Origin: Tethya wilhelma | Taxonomy: Eukaryota; Porifera; Demospongiae; Tethyida; Tethyidae | NCBI GenBank assembly: GCA_964030475.1 | Contig: CAXIPT010000006.1 | Span: 4,839,531-4,903,530 of the forward strand | Direction: 5' to 3' | Length of the DNA stretch: 64,000 bases | In this document: positions 12,697-24,132 of the stretch, piece after piece | Position numbering within the stretch: position 1 is the first letter of the stretch | Layout: each line of letters opens with the position of its first letter | Program-made: the position numbers and the translations under genes | Notes under the pieces: model-generated | What the model saw: the letters and a program-made list of their open reading frames with translations, nothing else | Told to the model about the DNA's origin: nothing | Database searches by the model: none

Positions 12697-14897
12697 AAAA
12701 ACTTCCAAGACAGTAAAGCTAGCTAACCTAATTATAGCTTACAATTCAACAGTTTCCATGGATACATTCATTAGCAACTGCACACACTACTCCAGTGATG
12801 CTGAACACATCACATGCATGTTCAAAACAAAACAGGAAACTATTGATTTTAAGAGGCACACTTGCTGAATAGACCCCCCAACCACAAAATTTCAACACTT
12901 CCTGTTTTGAGAGCTACTAACATTAAATTTTACTTTAATTTTGACAGTAACCATGTACTAGCTGTCATCATGACCCTTAGCCTCAAATGAAACAAACAAA
13001 CTTAAGTTACATGCTGGGAACACATGTAGCTTAACCACAATATTTATGGTGCATGTGCCATGGAAGCATCCAGGTGTATGCACACTTCCTGGCTGAGAGT
13101 GAAATGCCTAAGGTCTGGTGGCACCAGAAGACAATCATATTAAATGCGTAGAGAGCATATTTAACGTTGTCTTGGCAACAAGCGCGCATGCACATACAAT
13201 GTTATGTAAGATTGAAAATGGTCCACTCAAACTCTAACCAAAGTTTACAAAACAAACAATTTAAAGAAAAGGTAGAAGCAGACTGAAACACATCTATCCA
13301 GCTGGAAGAACCTTGTAGAAATCAAATAAACCTTAGTTACAAGCCATGCACAGGAAAATAAACATGCAGCTATTAACTTGATGATATAATCTTCTATTGC
13401 AGTGGTGTACACACCTATATACATGTAAGGCTTAAGTTCAGGGTGGGTCTAGTGATACTCTTGCTACCCTTACAGGGTTCCCAGTAGGAAAACTTAGTAG
13501 TTGTCGACAACTTAATCTCCCCAAGTTGAAGTCTGCAGGAGGGTCTAGAGTTCTTGTTTTTGTCAAAGTGCTAGTCAATTGGGCCACCCTCCTTTGTGTG
13601 CACCAGCTGCCATATTCTCAACAATACAGTGGGCATGTGGAGGGCAAATGTACAATGACAATAACTGGCATAAGCTGTTGGCATGTTAAGTATGTATAGG
13701 ACAATAATGTTACTGTATGCATATGGTGTGAGCCAGATGTTGGAGGCATTTTGGACGGAGCCATATCAGTAGCAGACAAACCATTTAAAATCTAGATCCA
13801 TTCAGGTCACATAATTAACCAATATACTTTTTCAGTCTTCATTGCTCATGAATGATAGAATTATAGCTACATAGAATTGAATGCCAACACTTTATCCAAA
13901 ATTGCTTCACACATTTCAACGAGGCCTATAAAGGCAGAACCATGTGTATTATATACATGGGAAGATAAATTTATGGTCATTAATTCAGTGTAACATCTGC
14001 ATGTTGTGGTACATTCATTTTCTAGGAATGTGTCACCAAATCATGAGATAAACAATCACAAGGTCAAGGTCACTTTTGTACATTAACAGACTATGTTTCA
14101 ACATTAAGTGTAAAGGTTAAAATGTTCTTTCTTTCATTGAATGAGTTGGCACTTGTAGCAGCTACAGACTGAAACTATGGGTACCCAATGAGAGCTACTG
14201 TGTTTGACAAACAAGTTAATACATGAAAGATTTCAATTGGCAACATTAAAGGACGCTCAATGAGCACACATTATTGAGAGAGAAGAGAAGATTCTGCACA
14301 AACACAGCAGGCTTCCAGGAAATGTCTAAAGCTGCATGCCTGGACCAACTGCAGGCATCTCCATGGTAACCCAAGCTTATCTATACTCAATGAGGTCACT
14401 GTATACAAGTGAACTGCTTCTACTAAAACAGGAAGAGAGATAAAAATCTAAACTAGGAATTTCTATAGATTGTGCACTTGCAGCACAATTGTCATGACCT
14501 CTAGTTGTGGTTACTATGCACACTTCTATATACAGAGACAACTTCCTGGGTTGGGTGTCTACATCATACTGACAAGCCAGTTACACTGAAGTATGTACAG
14601 CAACTAAATGATGTGAGTGGGAGATTGAATGGAACCATCACTTGGAGAGCTTCTTCCTCTCAAGGCCAGCCCCAGCACATTCAGTCTCTCTATAAATAGA
14701 CAGTGGAATGACTCACTTTACAACTGAAAATTTACTTGGACTGGAAGGAACATTCTCCTCCTCAACTCTATCATCTAAAAGACAAATCAATTGACAATCT
14801 GCAAAAGTTAATTCAACTACTGCAGAGCAATATATCATTTAAAACTAACTGAGAGTAACACCATTGGATCAACTGTGACCGGCATAGATATACAACC
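12697..14897. other. Intergenic region between the second and third Calx-beta genes
   Basis: I see no gene here. A TATAAATAG at 14691-14699 lies about 200 bases upstream of the next start codon, a similar spacing to the TATA-like boxes of the two preceding paralogues. Confidence 0.5.
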
Positions 14898-17746
14898 ATG
14901 AGAGCAACACTACTATTGTTACTGTTTGCAGCAGTGGCCCAAGTCAAAGGTAAGCTAACTTGAGTGTGAAGTGTCTGTTGGAAACACAGGCAAGTAATCT
15001 AACAGTTTGCATTGGTATGGCATTGATGTACTGTTTAATATCTCAATTCTTTAATGCAGCAATTACACTTGGGTTTGGTGAAATTGACTACCAAGCAACT
15101 GAGTCAGCAGGCGGAAGAACATTTGTGATACAAAAAAATGACGACAGTGTTTCAGATCTCGTTGTAGTGGTAACAACACTGCTCTACAGTGAAGTAAATT
15201 TGACCAACATATCTGAGGAATTCCCAGATCCTCTACCTGACCCAGCAGAATGTAAGTGAACTGTAACAAAAACTATTTGACTATTATAAGCAAAATAAGA
15301 TAGACTTATAAAGAGTGTACTGAATTAAAGTACATTATGCTCTGGTTTTCTTTGCAATACACAGATGATCCTACAGGCAAACAGGACTTTGTGATGGTGG
15401 AGGAGACTCTCACTTTTCCTCCTGGTACAGGACTAGCAGAGCAGACAGTGTTCATTCCATTCAAAGACGATCCTATCAATGAAGAACAGGAAGGCTTTTG
15501 GGTACAAGTGAGAGTGGATGAAGCTAAAAGTGACCCGAAGGACGTCCAAAATGTAAAGTACGACCGTGACGGATTGGCACTGGCTGTCATCAATGATGAT
15601 GATGGTAAGGCATACTTCTAGCAAATACAGACATCAAAATTGAACAAGCAATATAATATCCTAGCTCTCTGTTATTCCACACCAACTTTGCTTTATATAT
15701 ACACACTTAGTGTTATGCTTATCAATTTCATTTGCAGAAATTAGGTTCACATTTGAGAGGTCTGAATACACTGTGAGTGAAAATGCAGGCCAGCAGAACG
15801 ATCTCATCACTGTTGTTAAACAAGACAATGTGACAACGGAGCGAACATTAACAGTGCTGGTTCAACTTAACCCACTGAGTGGGACTGGAGCAGCTACACA
15901 AGGTGAACATCAATTGGCAAACAAGTCTAAAACGTTTGACATGTTGGGTAGGCCAGACAGCTGAAGTGGTATTTGGAGACACACTCATTTGTTGCATAAT
16001 ATAATTATGTGTATAATACAGCTTTCCTTATCATGCAGCTTCTTAGCTTGCCAGCTAACATACAAGCAGCATGAATTTGTAACACATTTTCATACTGCAT
16101 GTTGCTAGACTTTATGACTGCTTTAGACAGCAATGTAATTTCTAAGTCTCCACATCCCTTTATACATGCAATGCCAAACAGTGGCAAACACCAAACAGTA
16201 TCAGACTTGAAATATTGGATACAATACATTTTATGTTCCCAGACTGCATGTGCACATACAGGCATAGGATACGTACCTGCTAAAAATAATGAGCTCACTA
16301 GCTACAATTCTTGGAAATCCTAAGCTTTGATCATGGACCACACCATTAAACCACAATTATTGAACATAGAGTATTACAGAATTGAGAAGTCTTAGCAAAA
16401 TGCATAGGTCACAATCAAAGAGCAATTCCTGTTTGCACACAGAAACATTGTCATGAATGCAATTGCAAGAACTGTATTTTACATCCAAGGCAACAATGGC
16501 AGTTAGAGTAATTTTTCTTGCTCCTAAACATTTTACAGGAGAGGATTTTGAGCTGAGGTCTTCAATCAGTGTCACAGTATCACCAGATGAACAAGAGTTC
16601 AACATTCCTTTTGAGGTCAAACAGGACAGTATTGCTGAAGATGAAGAAAGCTTCAGCATTTTTCTTTCGGTGCCACGAGATGGAAATTGGCTCCTAGGAG
16701 ACATTTCCACTGCTGCTGTGATCATCTCGGATGATGACGGTAAGCATTACAATTTATGCCATTTACAAATAATATTAATGTCCTTTCTCCAAATTTAAAC
16801 ACACACACACACACATGATCAATCTGCAGTGGCTGTGGTTGGATTTGAGAGGCCAGAATACACTGTGAATGAAGGAGACACAGTCGAAGTATGTATCGTC
16901 TTTTTCAATCCAGAAGCTGTCGACTCGGATTTGTTTGCATTAGGAACTGTCACTAGCAATGATGGCGATGCAGAAGGTAACAAACAGTCCCAGATATACT
17001 ATGAGTCACTGATATAAATTATTGATACTTTTCACACACAAAAAGCTAACAATAAAATACTTATAATATTATAGTATGTATTATTCATATTTTGATCATA
17101 CAGAGGGTAGTGACTTTGTGGCCCTAGAGCCGGTTCAGTTCTTCATTCAAGGTGGACAAAGAACCTGCTATCCAATTCTTATCATCGACGACAACGAAAC
17201 TGAAAGCACTGAAAACTTCACCATAAGCATCACGCCAGACCCATTCACACCACCCAATGTTGTGCTAACCAACTCCACCATAATTATTGTGAGAGACAAT
17301 GATAGTAAGCAAAAAAACATAAATATTTTCAAAGCTGAAAAAAATTCAGGGTTGAAATTATAATCCTCTTGTATAACTCCAGTTGTTCAAGCACCAAGCT
17401 GCGATAGATGTGACCCAAATGCCGATTGCATAGATATAGCTGAAGGAGAAAACACATGTGTCTGTAGAGCAGGGTACAGTGGAGATGGATTGACGTGTAC
17501 AGGTATGTGGACAACTTAGAACTGAAATGAATATCTACATCAAAGAGATTTTATGGTTGACTACAAGTAGTGATTGAGTATGGACATTAGAATATGATTA
17601 TGATTGTATTGCAGATATTAATGAGTGTACACTTGGCATTGCTGGGTGTAGTAGCAATGCCGTGTGCACGAACACCATTGGCGGGTTTGAATGTGAATGT
17701 AACAGTGGATATAGTGGAGATGGCTTCACTTGCATGGGTAAGCACA

Positions 17747-17788
<42 letters not shown>

Positions 17789-19547
17789 GCCATAAAGTCT
17801 CATAGGCATGCATATTACCAAAGAGTTCTGTTTTTATCATGAATAATACTGCTTCGTTTTTGTTTCACTTTCAGACATCAATGAGTGCACACTGGGAACA
17901 GACATGTGTAGTGAAGACGGAGTATGCATTAACACACAGGGGGGTTACCGGTGCCAGTGCAATAGGGGCTTCACTGGAGATGGCTTCACTTGTGAAGGTA
18001 CATAGTCGATACAATTATCCTAGAATATTCCATCACACAGTAAACCTTTTCTATGCAGATATTGATGAGTGTGCATTGGGCAGCGATAGGTGCAGTGATA
18101 GAGCTTTGTGCATCAACATTCGTGGAAGTTACATGTGTCAGTGCAGAGAAGGATTTGAAGGCAATGGAATCATTTGCAATGGTAAGGATGGTCACACACA
18201 CATGCTTGCAACCTGGATCATTCTTGGTAAAGATCACTAATATTAAAGACTACAAATTCACATAGATCATGATACGATTGCTCATTCTACACCCAGATGT
18301 GAACGAATGCTTCAAACAGTTGGACAAGTGCAGTGACAATGGTTGGTGTACAAACACAGTCGGAGGATATGAGTGTACATGCCGAGAAGGCTTCATTGGC
18401 GATGGACTGACGTGTACACTACCGCGAGCTGAACCAGTTACTGAGAACGAACCAACACCTTGTAAGAAAAATGCCCCACAAATTAACCAAAGTCTATTTC
18501 TTAAAGGAGGTATCTATTACTGAGATTGTGAAACTCATTCTACACATAATAGGTGATGATGACGATGATGATGTGCAAGAAGATGAAGAAACTACCAACA
18601 CAAGGACAAGACACACTCATACAAGAACTGGTATGTAGCATAAACTATAGATAACTAATTCGTCTGTACAGTTTCGAAATGTATAAACTAGTCTAAGTTG
18701 ACCGTCGCATTGCAGTTTGCACCTATTAAAACAAGTATTAATGAACATGTATCCACATACACAATGTCATACAGGAAGCAAAAGTAAAAAGACCAAGTCC
18801 AAGTACACTGTACATATGGCTCCTGATCCAGAAAATGATGAAAACGTTCCGTGTAAGTGTATGATGAGGCAATTCATGGATCTAATATAAAGCCTCGATT
18901 GACACTGACTTTCTTACCTACAATCAGGTGATGATGATGATGACATACAACTAGATGAAGAAAACACCCCAAGATCTAGATCACACACTCGAACAACAAA
19001 AGGCAATAGAGCTATATACAGCATAGCATAACTATATACAAACTACATTGATAATGTAAACACTCTTTTTACAGATGGCACATCAAGAACTTCAGGTACT
19101 CGAAGTGGAACTCAAAACACAAATGGAAATGTTGCAAATGATGACCAAGCAGCTTTGGTACCTAATGAGTCTACAAGAACAAAATCAAAGTCATCACGTC
19201 GCTCAAACAGCACACCGAGGAGAAACAATAACCCTGCAAGTGATGAACAAGCAGCTCCAGTTTCTGACGAGTCTACCAAATCCAAATCAAAGTCACCACA
19301 TCACTCACCCAGAAGGAATGAGCACAGAGTTTACTACGAACCAGCCGAGGCCCCGTCAATGGCCAGTGAGAGTCATGACTCTTCAAAATCGAAAACAAAA
19401 AAATCAAAACGTACCAAGAAAGGAAAGCATCAACGTGTTGCCAATGACGACAGCGGTGAGCAAGAAGAAGGAACATCAAGACATAGCTCTCGACATTCAC
19501 GACGATCACACAAATCCAAACAACGTGAGCAATTTAGCCATACATAG
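14898..19547 (+). CDS. Secreted Calx-beta x3 / EGF x5 protein with an acidic then Lys/Ser-rich tail (16 exons)
   Basis: Third tandem paralogue. Inferred exons are 14898-14949, 15060-15251, 15365-15604, 15738-15902, 16539-16739, 16830-16976, 17104-17304, 17393-17502, 17615-17737, 17875-17997, 18059-18181, 18297-18461, 18553-18630, 18775-18852, 18928-19002 and 19075-19547. All junctions are phase 1. All are GT-AG except the last intron, which appears to be GC-AG (19003-19074). Exon 1 encodes a signal peptide (MRATLLLLLFAAVAQVK). Exons 2-7 give three Calx-beta domains, and exon 8 an EGF module. Exons 9-12 are calcium-binding EGF modules (DINEC, DINEC, DIDEC, DVNEC). Exons 13 and 15 are near-duplicates that each start with a CDDDDD acidic patch. 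The end is rich in Ser, Lys, Arg and His (KSKSKSPHHSPRR). If the last intron is retained, translation stops about eleven codons after exon 15. Confidence 0.85.
17748..17786 (+). repeat. (CA)n microsatellite
   Basis: A short CA repeat in the intron between two calcium-binding EGF exons of the third Calx-beta gene. Confidence 0.9.
19003..19074 (+). other. Probable GC-AG intron
   Basis: Exon 15 of the third Calx-beta gene ends ACAAAAG and is followed by GCAATA, with no usable GT nearby in the right phase. The acceptor TTTTTACAG is strong, and joining the two exons keeps the phase-1 pattern and opens the long Ser/Lys-rich frame. The 72-base length suits the other introns of this gene. Confidence 0.55.
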
Positions 19548-20400
19548 TTGGGCACGATTAAATTATGGTATATGCCTTTACTACAGCCTATTATGTTTTC
19601 TTCAACATACAATGTCATTGTAACATTAAAGTCATACAATATCTCTTCTGAACATGAGTATACAGTGAAACTAAAAGCCTTTTCTCTTCTGCTCACACAT
19701 ACATACAGGAAAGAGAGGCTGAGAAGCACTGACAAAGTCTAGAGATATCATTGGCAAAAACATTTTAATAGACCACTAAATTATTTTATGTCGCTGTACG
19801 TAAATACATTAGCTTTTTTAGCCTACCCATTCAAACTTGTACATGCATTTTACCATATGACTTTAACTTCTACAACTTTTCAGTTTCAGATATATATAAT
19901 GTTTATACATAATGAACTTTAAAAGGTTGTATAAGACTAGTATAATTGAATATGGGGTAATACCAAAGTAATATGTATGGCTACAACATACTGTTCAGAT
20001 GCATGTCTGTGTGACTTGTTGCTATGCTTGCATGTACCATGTATACAAACTCTTAAGGAAATATTTTTGAGGGAAACAGTTAAATTCAAATACCAACACA
20101 CAATTATCACCTAGGTATTCCTGCAAACCTCTGAGTGAATCCTAATATGTACTCCATGCAGTTATATACAAAATAATATAGTAGTAGTTTAAAGTTACAA
20201 TTCCCCACAATGAGCCCCAAGAATGACCAAAATATTCCCCATTTTAATGTAAATTTTAGGCTACAACAGCAAGGTCTGTCTATATAAACCTCTGCAAGCT
20301 AGCTATCTTCTATTATAGCTGAACGATCAAGTCAACCATAGCAACTACCAATCAACTACTACTTCAAGAGGAAAAAAAACAAAAAACCTCTCAAGTCAAA
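19548..20400. promoter_or_regulatory. Intergenic region and promoter of the first 12-Cys gene
   Basis: No gene is seen. TATATAAA at 20281-20288 lies 120 bases before the ATG at 20401. The sequence from about 19890 to 20400 closely resembles 21240-21688 upstream of the next paralogue, so promoter and gene were duplicated together. Confidence 0.55.
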
Positions 20401-20958
20401 ATGAAGCAGCTGGTTTTCGCTCTATCTGTAGTCTGCATACTGGGCTACTGTGAAGCAAACAACCACATCAAGATGATAGCTCAGAAGGCTCTTCCGAGCA
20501 GTGCTAATACATACAAAGGAACAGCTGTTGGAACTGATGAACTGCACACAATTATTCGCCGACAGACTAGCACTACAACTGAGAGATGTGCCAATGCCGT
20601 GCTGGACTATCAGTGCACTTCTGGTTTGGGTGAAGAACTCGTTGCCACTTCAATCAGATGTGGAGACAATAGCTTTGCCAGAGCTTTTGCAGGAGTTTGT
20701 GCAAGAAATGAAAACAATGAGTATTGTAGAACAGCTACTATTGCCACTCCAGAAATACCATCCTCTTGCACTTTTGTTGGAAGCTGCCCATCTGCATGTC
20801 GTAGCTACCTTCGGACGATTCGTGGCATCCTTGGCTGCTGCATAAACTCTCTACTCAACTTCACTGACAACAGTCCAGAAGTGCAGGAGATTCTAAGCTA
20901 TTCCCTTTGGTCCAGTTGCGGGGTTGAGACTATAGAAGGAAGCTGTAACAATGGAATC
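20401..20958 (+). CDS. 12-Cys paired-module secreted protein, truncated at a contig join
   Basis: First copy of an unrecognised intronless family. It encodes a signal peptide (MKQLVFALSVVCILGYCEA), a short N-terminal segment ending in the dibasic site RRQ, and the whole first 12-cysteine module with the LGCC core and the SLWSSCGVE signature. The frame then meets a single n at 20959, and the sequence after it no longer matches the paralogue at 21689. The truncation therefore coincides with an assembly join and may not be biological. It is close to the 21689 gene over the shared part, which suggests a recent tandem duplication. Function unknown. Confidence 0.75.
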
Positions 20959-21688
20959 NTGATAATACATTCTTTGTGTCAACAACCCTTTTCTAAGTGA
21001 AATAAAAGCCACCATCCGAAAATGGAGGTAAATGTCCGAATAGAGAGGTTTTGGACACCTCTGTATTTTGAGCCATAGCTACGAAGGACATCATCGTCTC
21101 CACTGATTCAATTCCAGGTATGTTGTTAAGGAAGAGTAGTATAATTATATGATAGGAATACAAATGGTCAAGCTTACTGTATAGGCTAAAAATGGTGTCC
21201 GAATATAGGTTGTGTCCGACAATAGATTACTTACTCTATATAATGTTTATACACAATAAACTTAAAAGGCTGTATAAGACTTTCATATAATATGGTATGG
21301 GGAAATACCGAAGTAACTATGCATGGCTACAATAGACATAATTGTGTCTGAAAATTGGTGAGGCTTGTTCCTGCCTGCTTGCATGTCTACGAACTCTTGA
21401 GGAAATGTTTTTTTGGGAAAACCGCTAGAATTTATACCTAACACCAACAATACAATAATTATCTTCTAGGTATTCATGATTGTAGTGGTTTAAAGCCATG
21501 CACAGTTCCCAACACAAAGAGCCACCAAGAATGTTCAAAATATTCCCCATTTTAAAACAGCATGCAAGGCCTGTCTATATAAGCCTCAGTAAGCTAGCTA
21601 TCCTCTATTATAGCTGAACGAGTCAACCATAGCAGTTACCAATCAACTAATCTTCAAGATAAAAAAGAGCAAAAAAACTCAAGTCAAA
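20959..21688. other. Contig join followed by the promoter of the next 12-Cys gene
   Basis: The n at 20959 marks the join. After it comes non-coding sequence and then a copy of the upstream region of the previous gene, with TATATAA at 21576-21582, 107 bases before the ATG at 21689. Confidence 0.5.
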
Positions 21689-23011
21689 ATGAAGCTGGTG
21701 GTTCTTGCTCTATCTGTAGTCTGCATGCTGGGCTACTGTGAAGCAAACAACCACATCAAGATGATAGCTCAAAAGGCTCTTCCAGGCAGTGCTAATACAT
21801 ACGAAGGAGCAGCTGTTGGAACTGATGGACTGCACACAATTATCCGCCGACAGACTAGCACTACAACTGAGAGATGTGCCAATGCTGTGCTGGGCTATCA
21901 GTGCACTTCTGGCTTGGGTGAAGAACTCGTTGCTACTTCAATCAGATGTGGAGACAATAGCTTTGCCAGAGCTTTTGCAGGAGTTTGTGCTAGAAATGAA
22001 AATGACGAGTATTGTGGAGCAGCTGCTACTGCCGCTCCTGAAATACCATCCTCTTGCACTTTCTTTGGAAGCTGCCCATCTGAGTGTCGTAGCTATCTTC
22101 AGACAATTCGTGGCATCCTTGGCTGTTGCATAAATTCTCTACTCAACTTCACTGACAACAGTCCAGAAGTGCAGGAGATTCTAAGCTATTCCCTTTGGTC
22201 CAGTTGTGGGGTTGAGACTATAGAAGGAAGCTGTAACAATGGTATCGACTTTACACCAGCTACTGGAGGCAGGGTATGCTCAGTGGATGAACTACATCAG
22301 GATATTGCAGAACTAGAATGTAATTCTCAATTTAGTGATGGAATCCTGAATGCTTTTAGAAATGAGGGAATTTGCAGTCAACAAGTACGCTTCTTACAAG
22401 ATGCCTGTACTGTCAATTCGAATGGAGACCTGTGTGCTGGAGAGGCAAGAGACGACACACTGGCAATAGCTGAAGGACGTCTTGATGAAGTATCAATCGT
22501 TCCAATCGTAGACAGCTGTCGCTCAGCCACTACCACCTTCTGTCCTCCCTCCTGTCGTAGAGCACTGCAAAACTTCCGAAGCGAACTAGGCTGCTGTGCT
22601 GACACTATCTACAGCAATCCAGACCACCCTAATGGTGTGATCATTCCATCTGCTCTGTGGGACGCCTGTAACGTGGACAACCCAGGACAGTGTACAGCAA
22701 CAAACAATGGAAATGACAATAACAATGACAACAACAATGAAAACGACAATGACAACGACAATGACAACGACAATGACAACGACAATGACAACGACAATGA
22801 CAACGACAATGACAACAACAATGACAACAACAATGACAACAACAATGACAACAACAATGACAACAACAATGACAACGACAATGGAATTAACAACAATGAC
22901 AACAACAATGGAATAAACACCAATCGTCAAAGCAATTCTGCCGTAGTAAATACAAGCACTGTCTTCAGCCTGATAGCTTTGATGTTTGCTGTAATCTATA
23001 ATATTATGTAG
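21689..23011 (+). CDS. 12-Cys paired-module secreted protein with an Asn-Asp repeat and GPI-like tail
   Basis: A complete single-exon gene of 440 residues. A signal peptide (MKLVVLALSVVCMLGYCEA) is followed by about 35 residues ending in a dibasic RRQ. Module 1 (about residues 60-190) and module 2 (about 195-335) each have 12 cysteines in the same order, including C-x3-C-x12-CC, and an aromatic LW-x2-C or LW-x-A-C near the end. Both cores read LGCC. An N-glycosylation sequon (NFT) follows the first one. Then come about 60 residues of N-D/N-N repeats and a hydrophobic C-terminus (VFSLIALMFAVIYNIM) with no basic cytoplasmic tail, as expected for a GPI-anchor signal. AATAAA is at 23188. I do not recognise the domain; a cell-surface location is inferred. 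Confidence 0.85.
   Translation: MKLVVLALSVVCMLGYCEANNHIKMIAQKALPGSANTYEGAAVGTDGLHTIIRRQTSTTTERCANAVLGYQCTSGLGEELVATSIRCGDNSFARAFAGVCARNENDEYCGAAATAAPEIPSSCTFFGSCPSECRSYLQTIRGILGCCINSLLNFTDNSPEVQEILSYSLWSSCGVETIEGSCNNGIDFTPATGGRVCSVDELHQDIAELECNSQFSDGILNAFRNEGICSQQVRFLQDACTVNSNGDLCAGEARDDTLAIAEGRLDEVSIVPIVDSCRSATTTFCPPSCRRALQNFRSELGCCADTIYSNPDHPNGVIIPSALWDACNVDNPGQCTATNNGNDNNNDNNNENDNDNDNDNDNDNDNDNDNDNDNDNNNDNNNDNNNDNNNDNNNDNDNGINNNDNNNGINTNRQSNSAVVNTSTVFSLIALMFAVIYNIM
22704..22902 (+). repeat. Coding minisatellite encoding Asn-Asp repeats
   Basis: A 12-base unit (about GACAATGACAAC) repeats in frame some fifteen times, with two block variants (GACAACGACAAT and GACAACAACAAT). It gives a long acidic, Asn-rich stalk between the second 12-Cys module and the hydrophobic tail. 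Such arrays often vary in length. Confidence 0.9.
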
Positions 23012-24132
23012 AATCTGTTGCAGTCATGCAACCATGATGAACAGAACTTTCATCCATGGCACATAGATTGTTCCATTAGTTATAATGTATTATACTTAAG
23101 TGCCTTACTTTAAATTTTAAACTCATCAGTAATTTTATCATGACATGATCATAATGCATCCCATATACCATACCTGCAGGCAATCAGAATAAAGCCACAA
23201 CTCTCATAAGTAGTATATAGTCTATAACATGAATTGGCATGGTAAAAATGGATTGGTTATTGTTTGTGCTACGGTTTGTACACAATTGAAAAACAGCTAG
23301 TGACTGCACACATTACAGTCATAAAACTGAAATGTATAATATAGTAACACTTAGTCTAGTTATAGACTTTAACCTTAACACTTAGTCTATTTATGGTATA
23401 TGATTAATAATTAATCATAGTTATAGTCCCAAAAATGTAGTACTACATATGATGGTATGCATAGTATGGGCAGGAAACTTGGGATATTTTGAATAGCCAC
23501 ACTTATATACCTAGTTATCAGTCATGATTGTTCCATGGGAGACAAAATTCTTGAGGACCCTTTGAAGTTTCATCATGCGAGGTTACCATACCTTGTGCGT
23601 GTATGAAATAAGAAAGGAATGATATACTATAATAGTGTCTTGCTGTGTACATTGTTTTGGGAGCACTGTGTACTTGTAGGCAGGATATTATACAATTGCC
23701 ATGTCAAGAGTTCAAACTTTTGAACCTTTTGGACTTTTGGACTGTATTCACGTGATAAGTGTATTCATGACTCTATTTCCTGCCCAGAGCAGCCAAACAA
23801 CCGCATGAAGTTACTTGTGTCTCATAAATTTGCAGTTGCATGAGCCATCTAGTCTGTCTACACTCTTGCCTACAAGTACACAGTACTAGTCTGTCTAGAT
23901 TCTTTCCCTGTCTGGGTCCATTGGCATACAAAATGTGACCTCCCATTGTACTCACTATGAAGTGTCCACCAGTACTGGGGGTCAAAGATCATTTCCACAT
24001 ATATATGTTCCATATTAGCCATGCTATATAGCCTGGCATCAATCTCTCTATTTAAAGCAGAAGTTTAATACTATCAAGACAGTCAAAAGAAAACCAAACT
24101 GAAAAACCTCCATGGAATCGATAAGAATCATA
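23012..24132. promoter_or_regulatory. Intergenic region; duplicated 5' flank of the next genes
   Basis: It holds the poly(A) signal of the preceding gene (23188). The block 23160-23640 recurs in reverse orientation at about 39300-40040, and 23400-24060 resembles 25860-26450 upstream of the next paralogue. A CTATTTAAAG at about 24049-24058 is a possible weak TATA box. Confidence 0.45.

Noticed and set aside
22586..22930. Val/Ile- and Leu/Ser-rich minus-strand frames opposite the Asn-Asp repeat
   Set aside because: Antisense of the coding minisatellite; it mimics membrane proteins by composition only.
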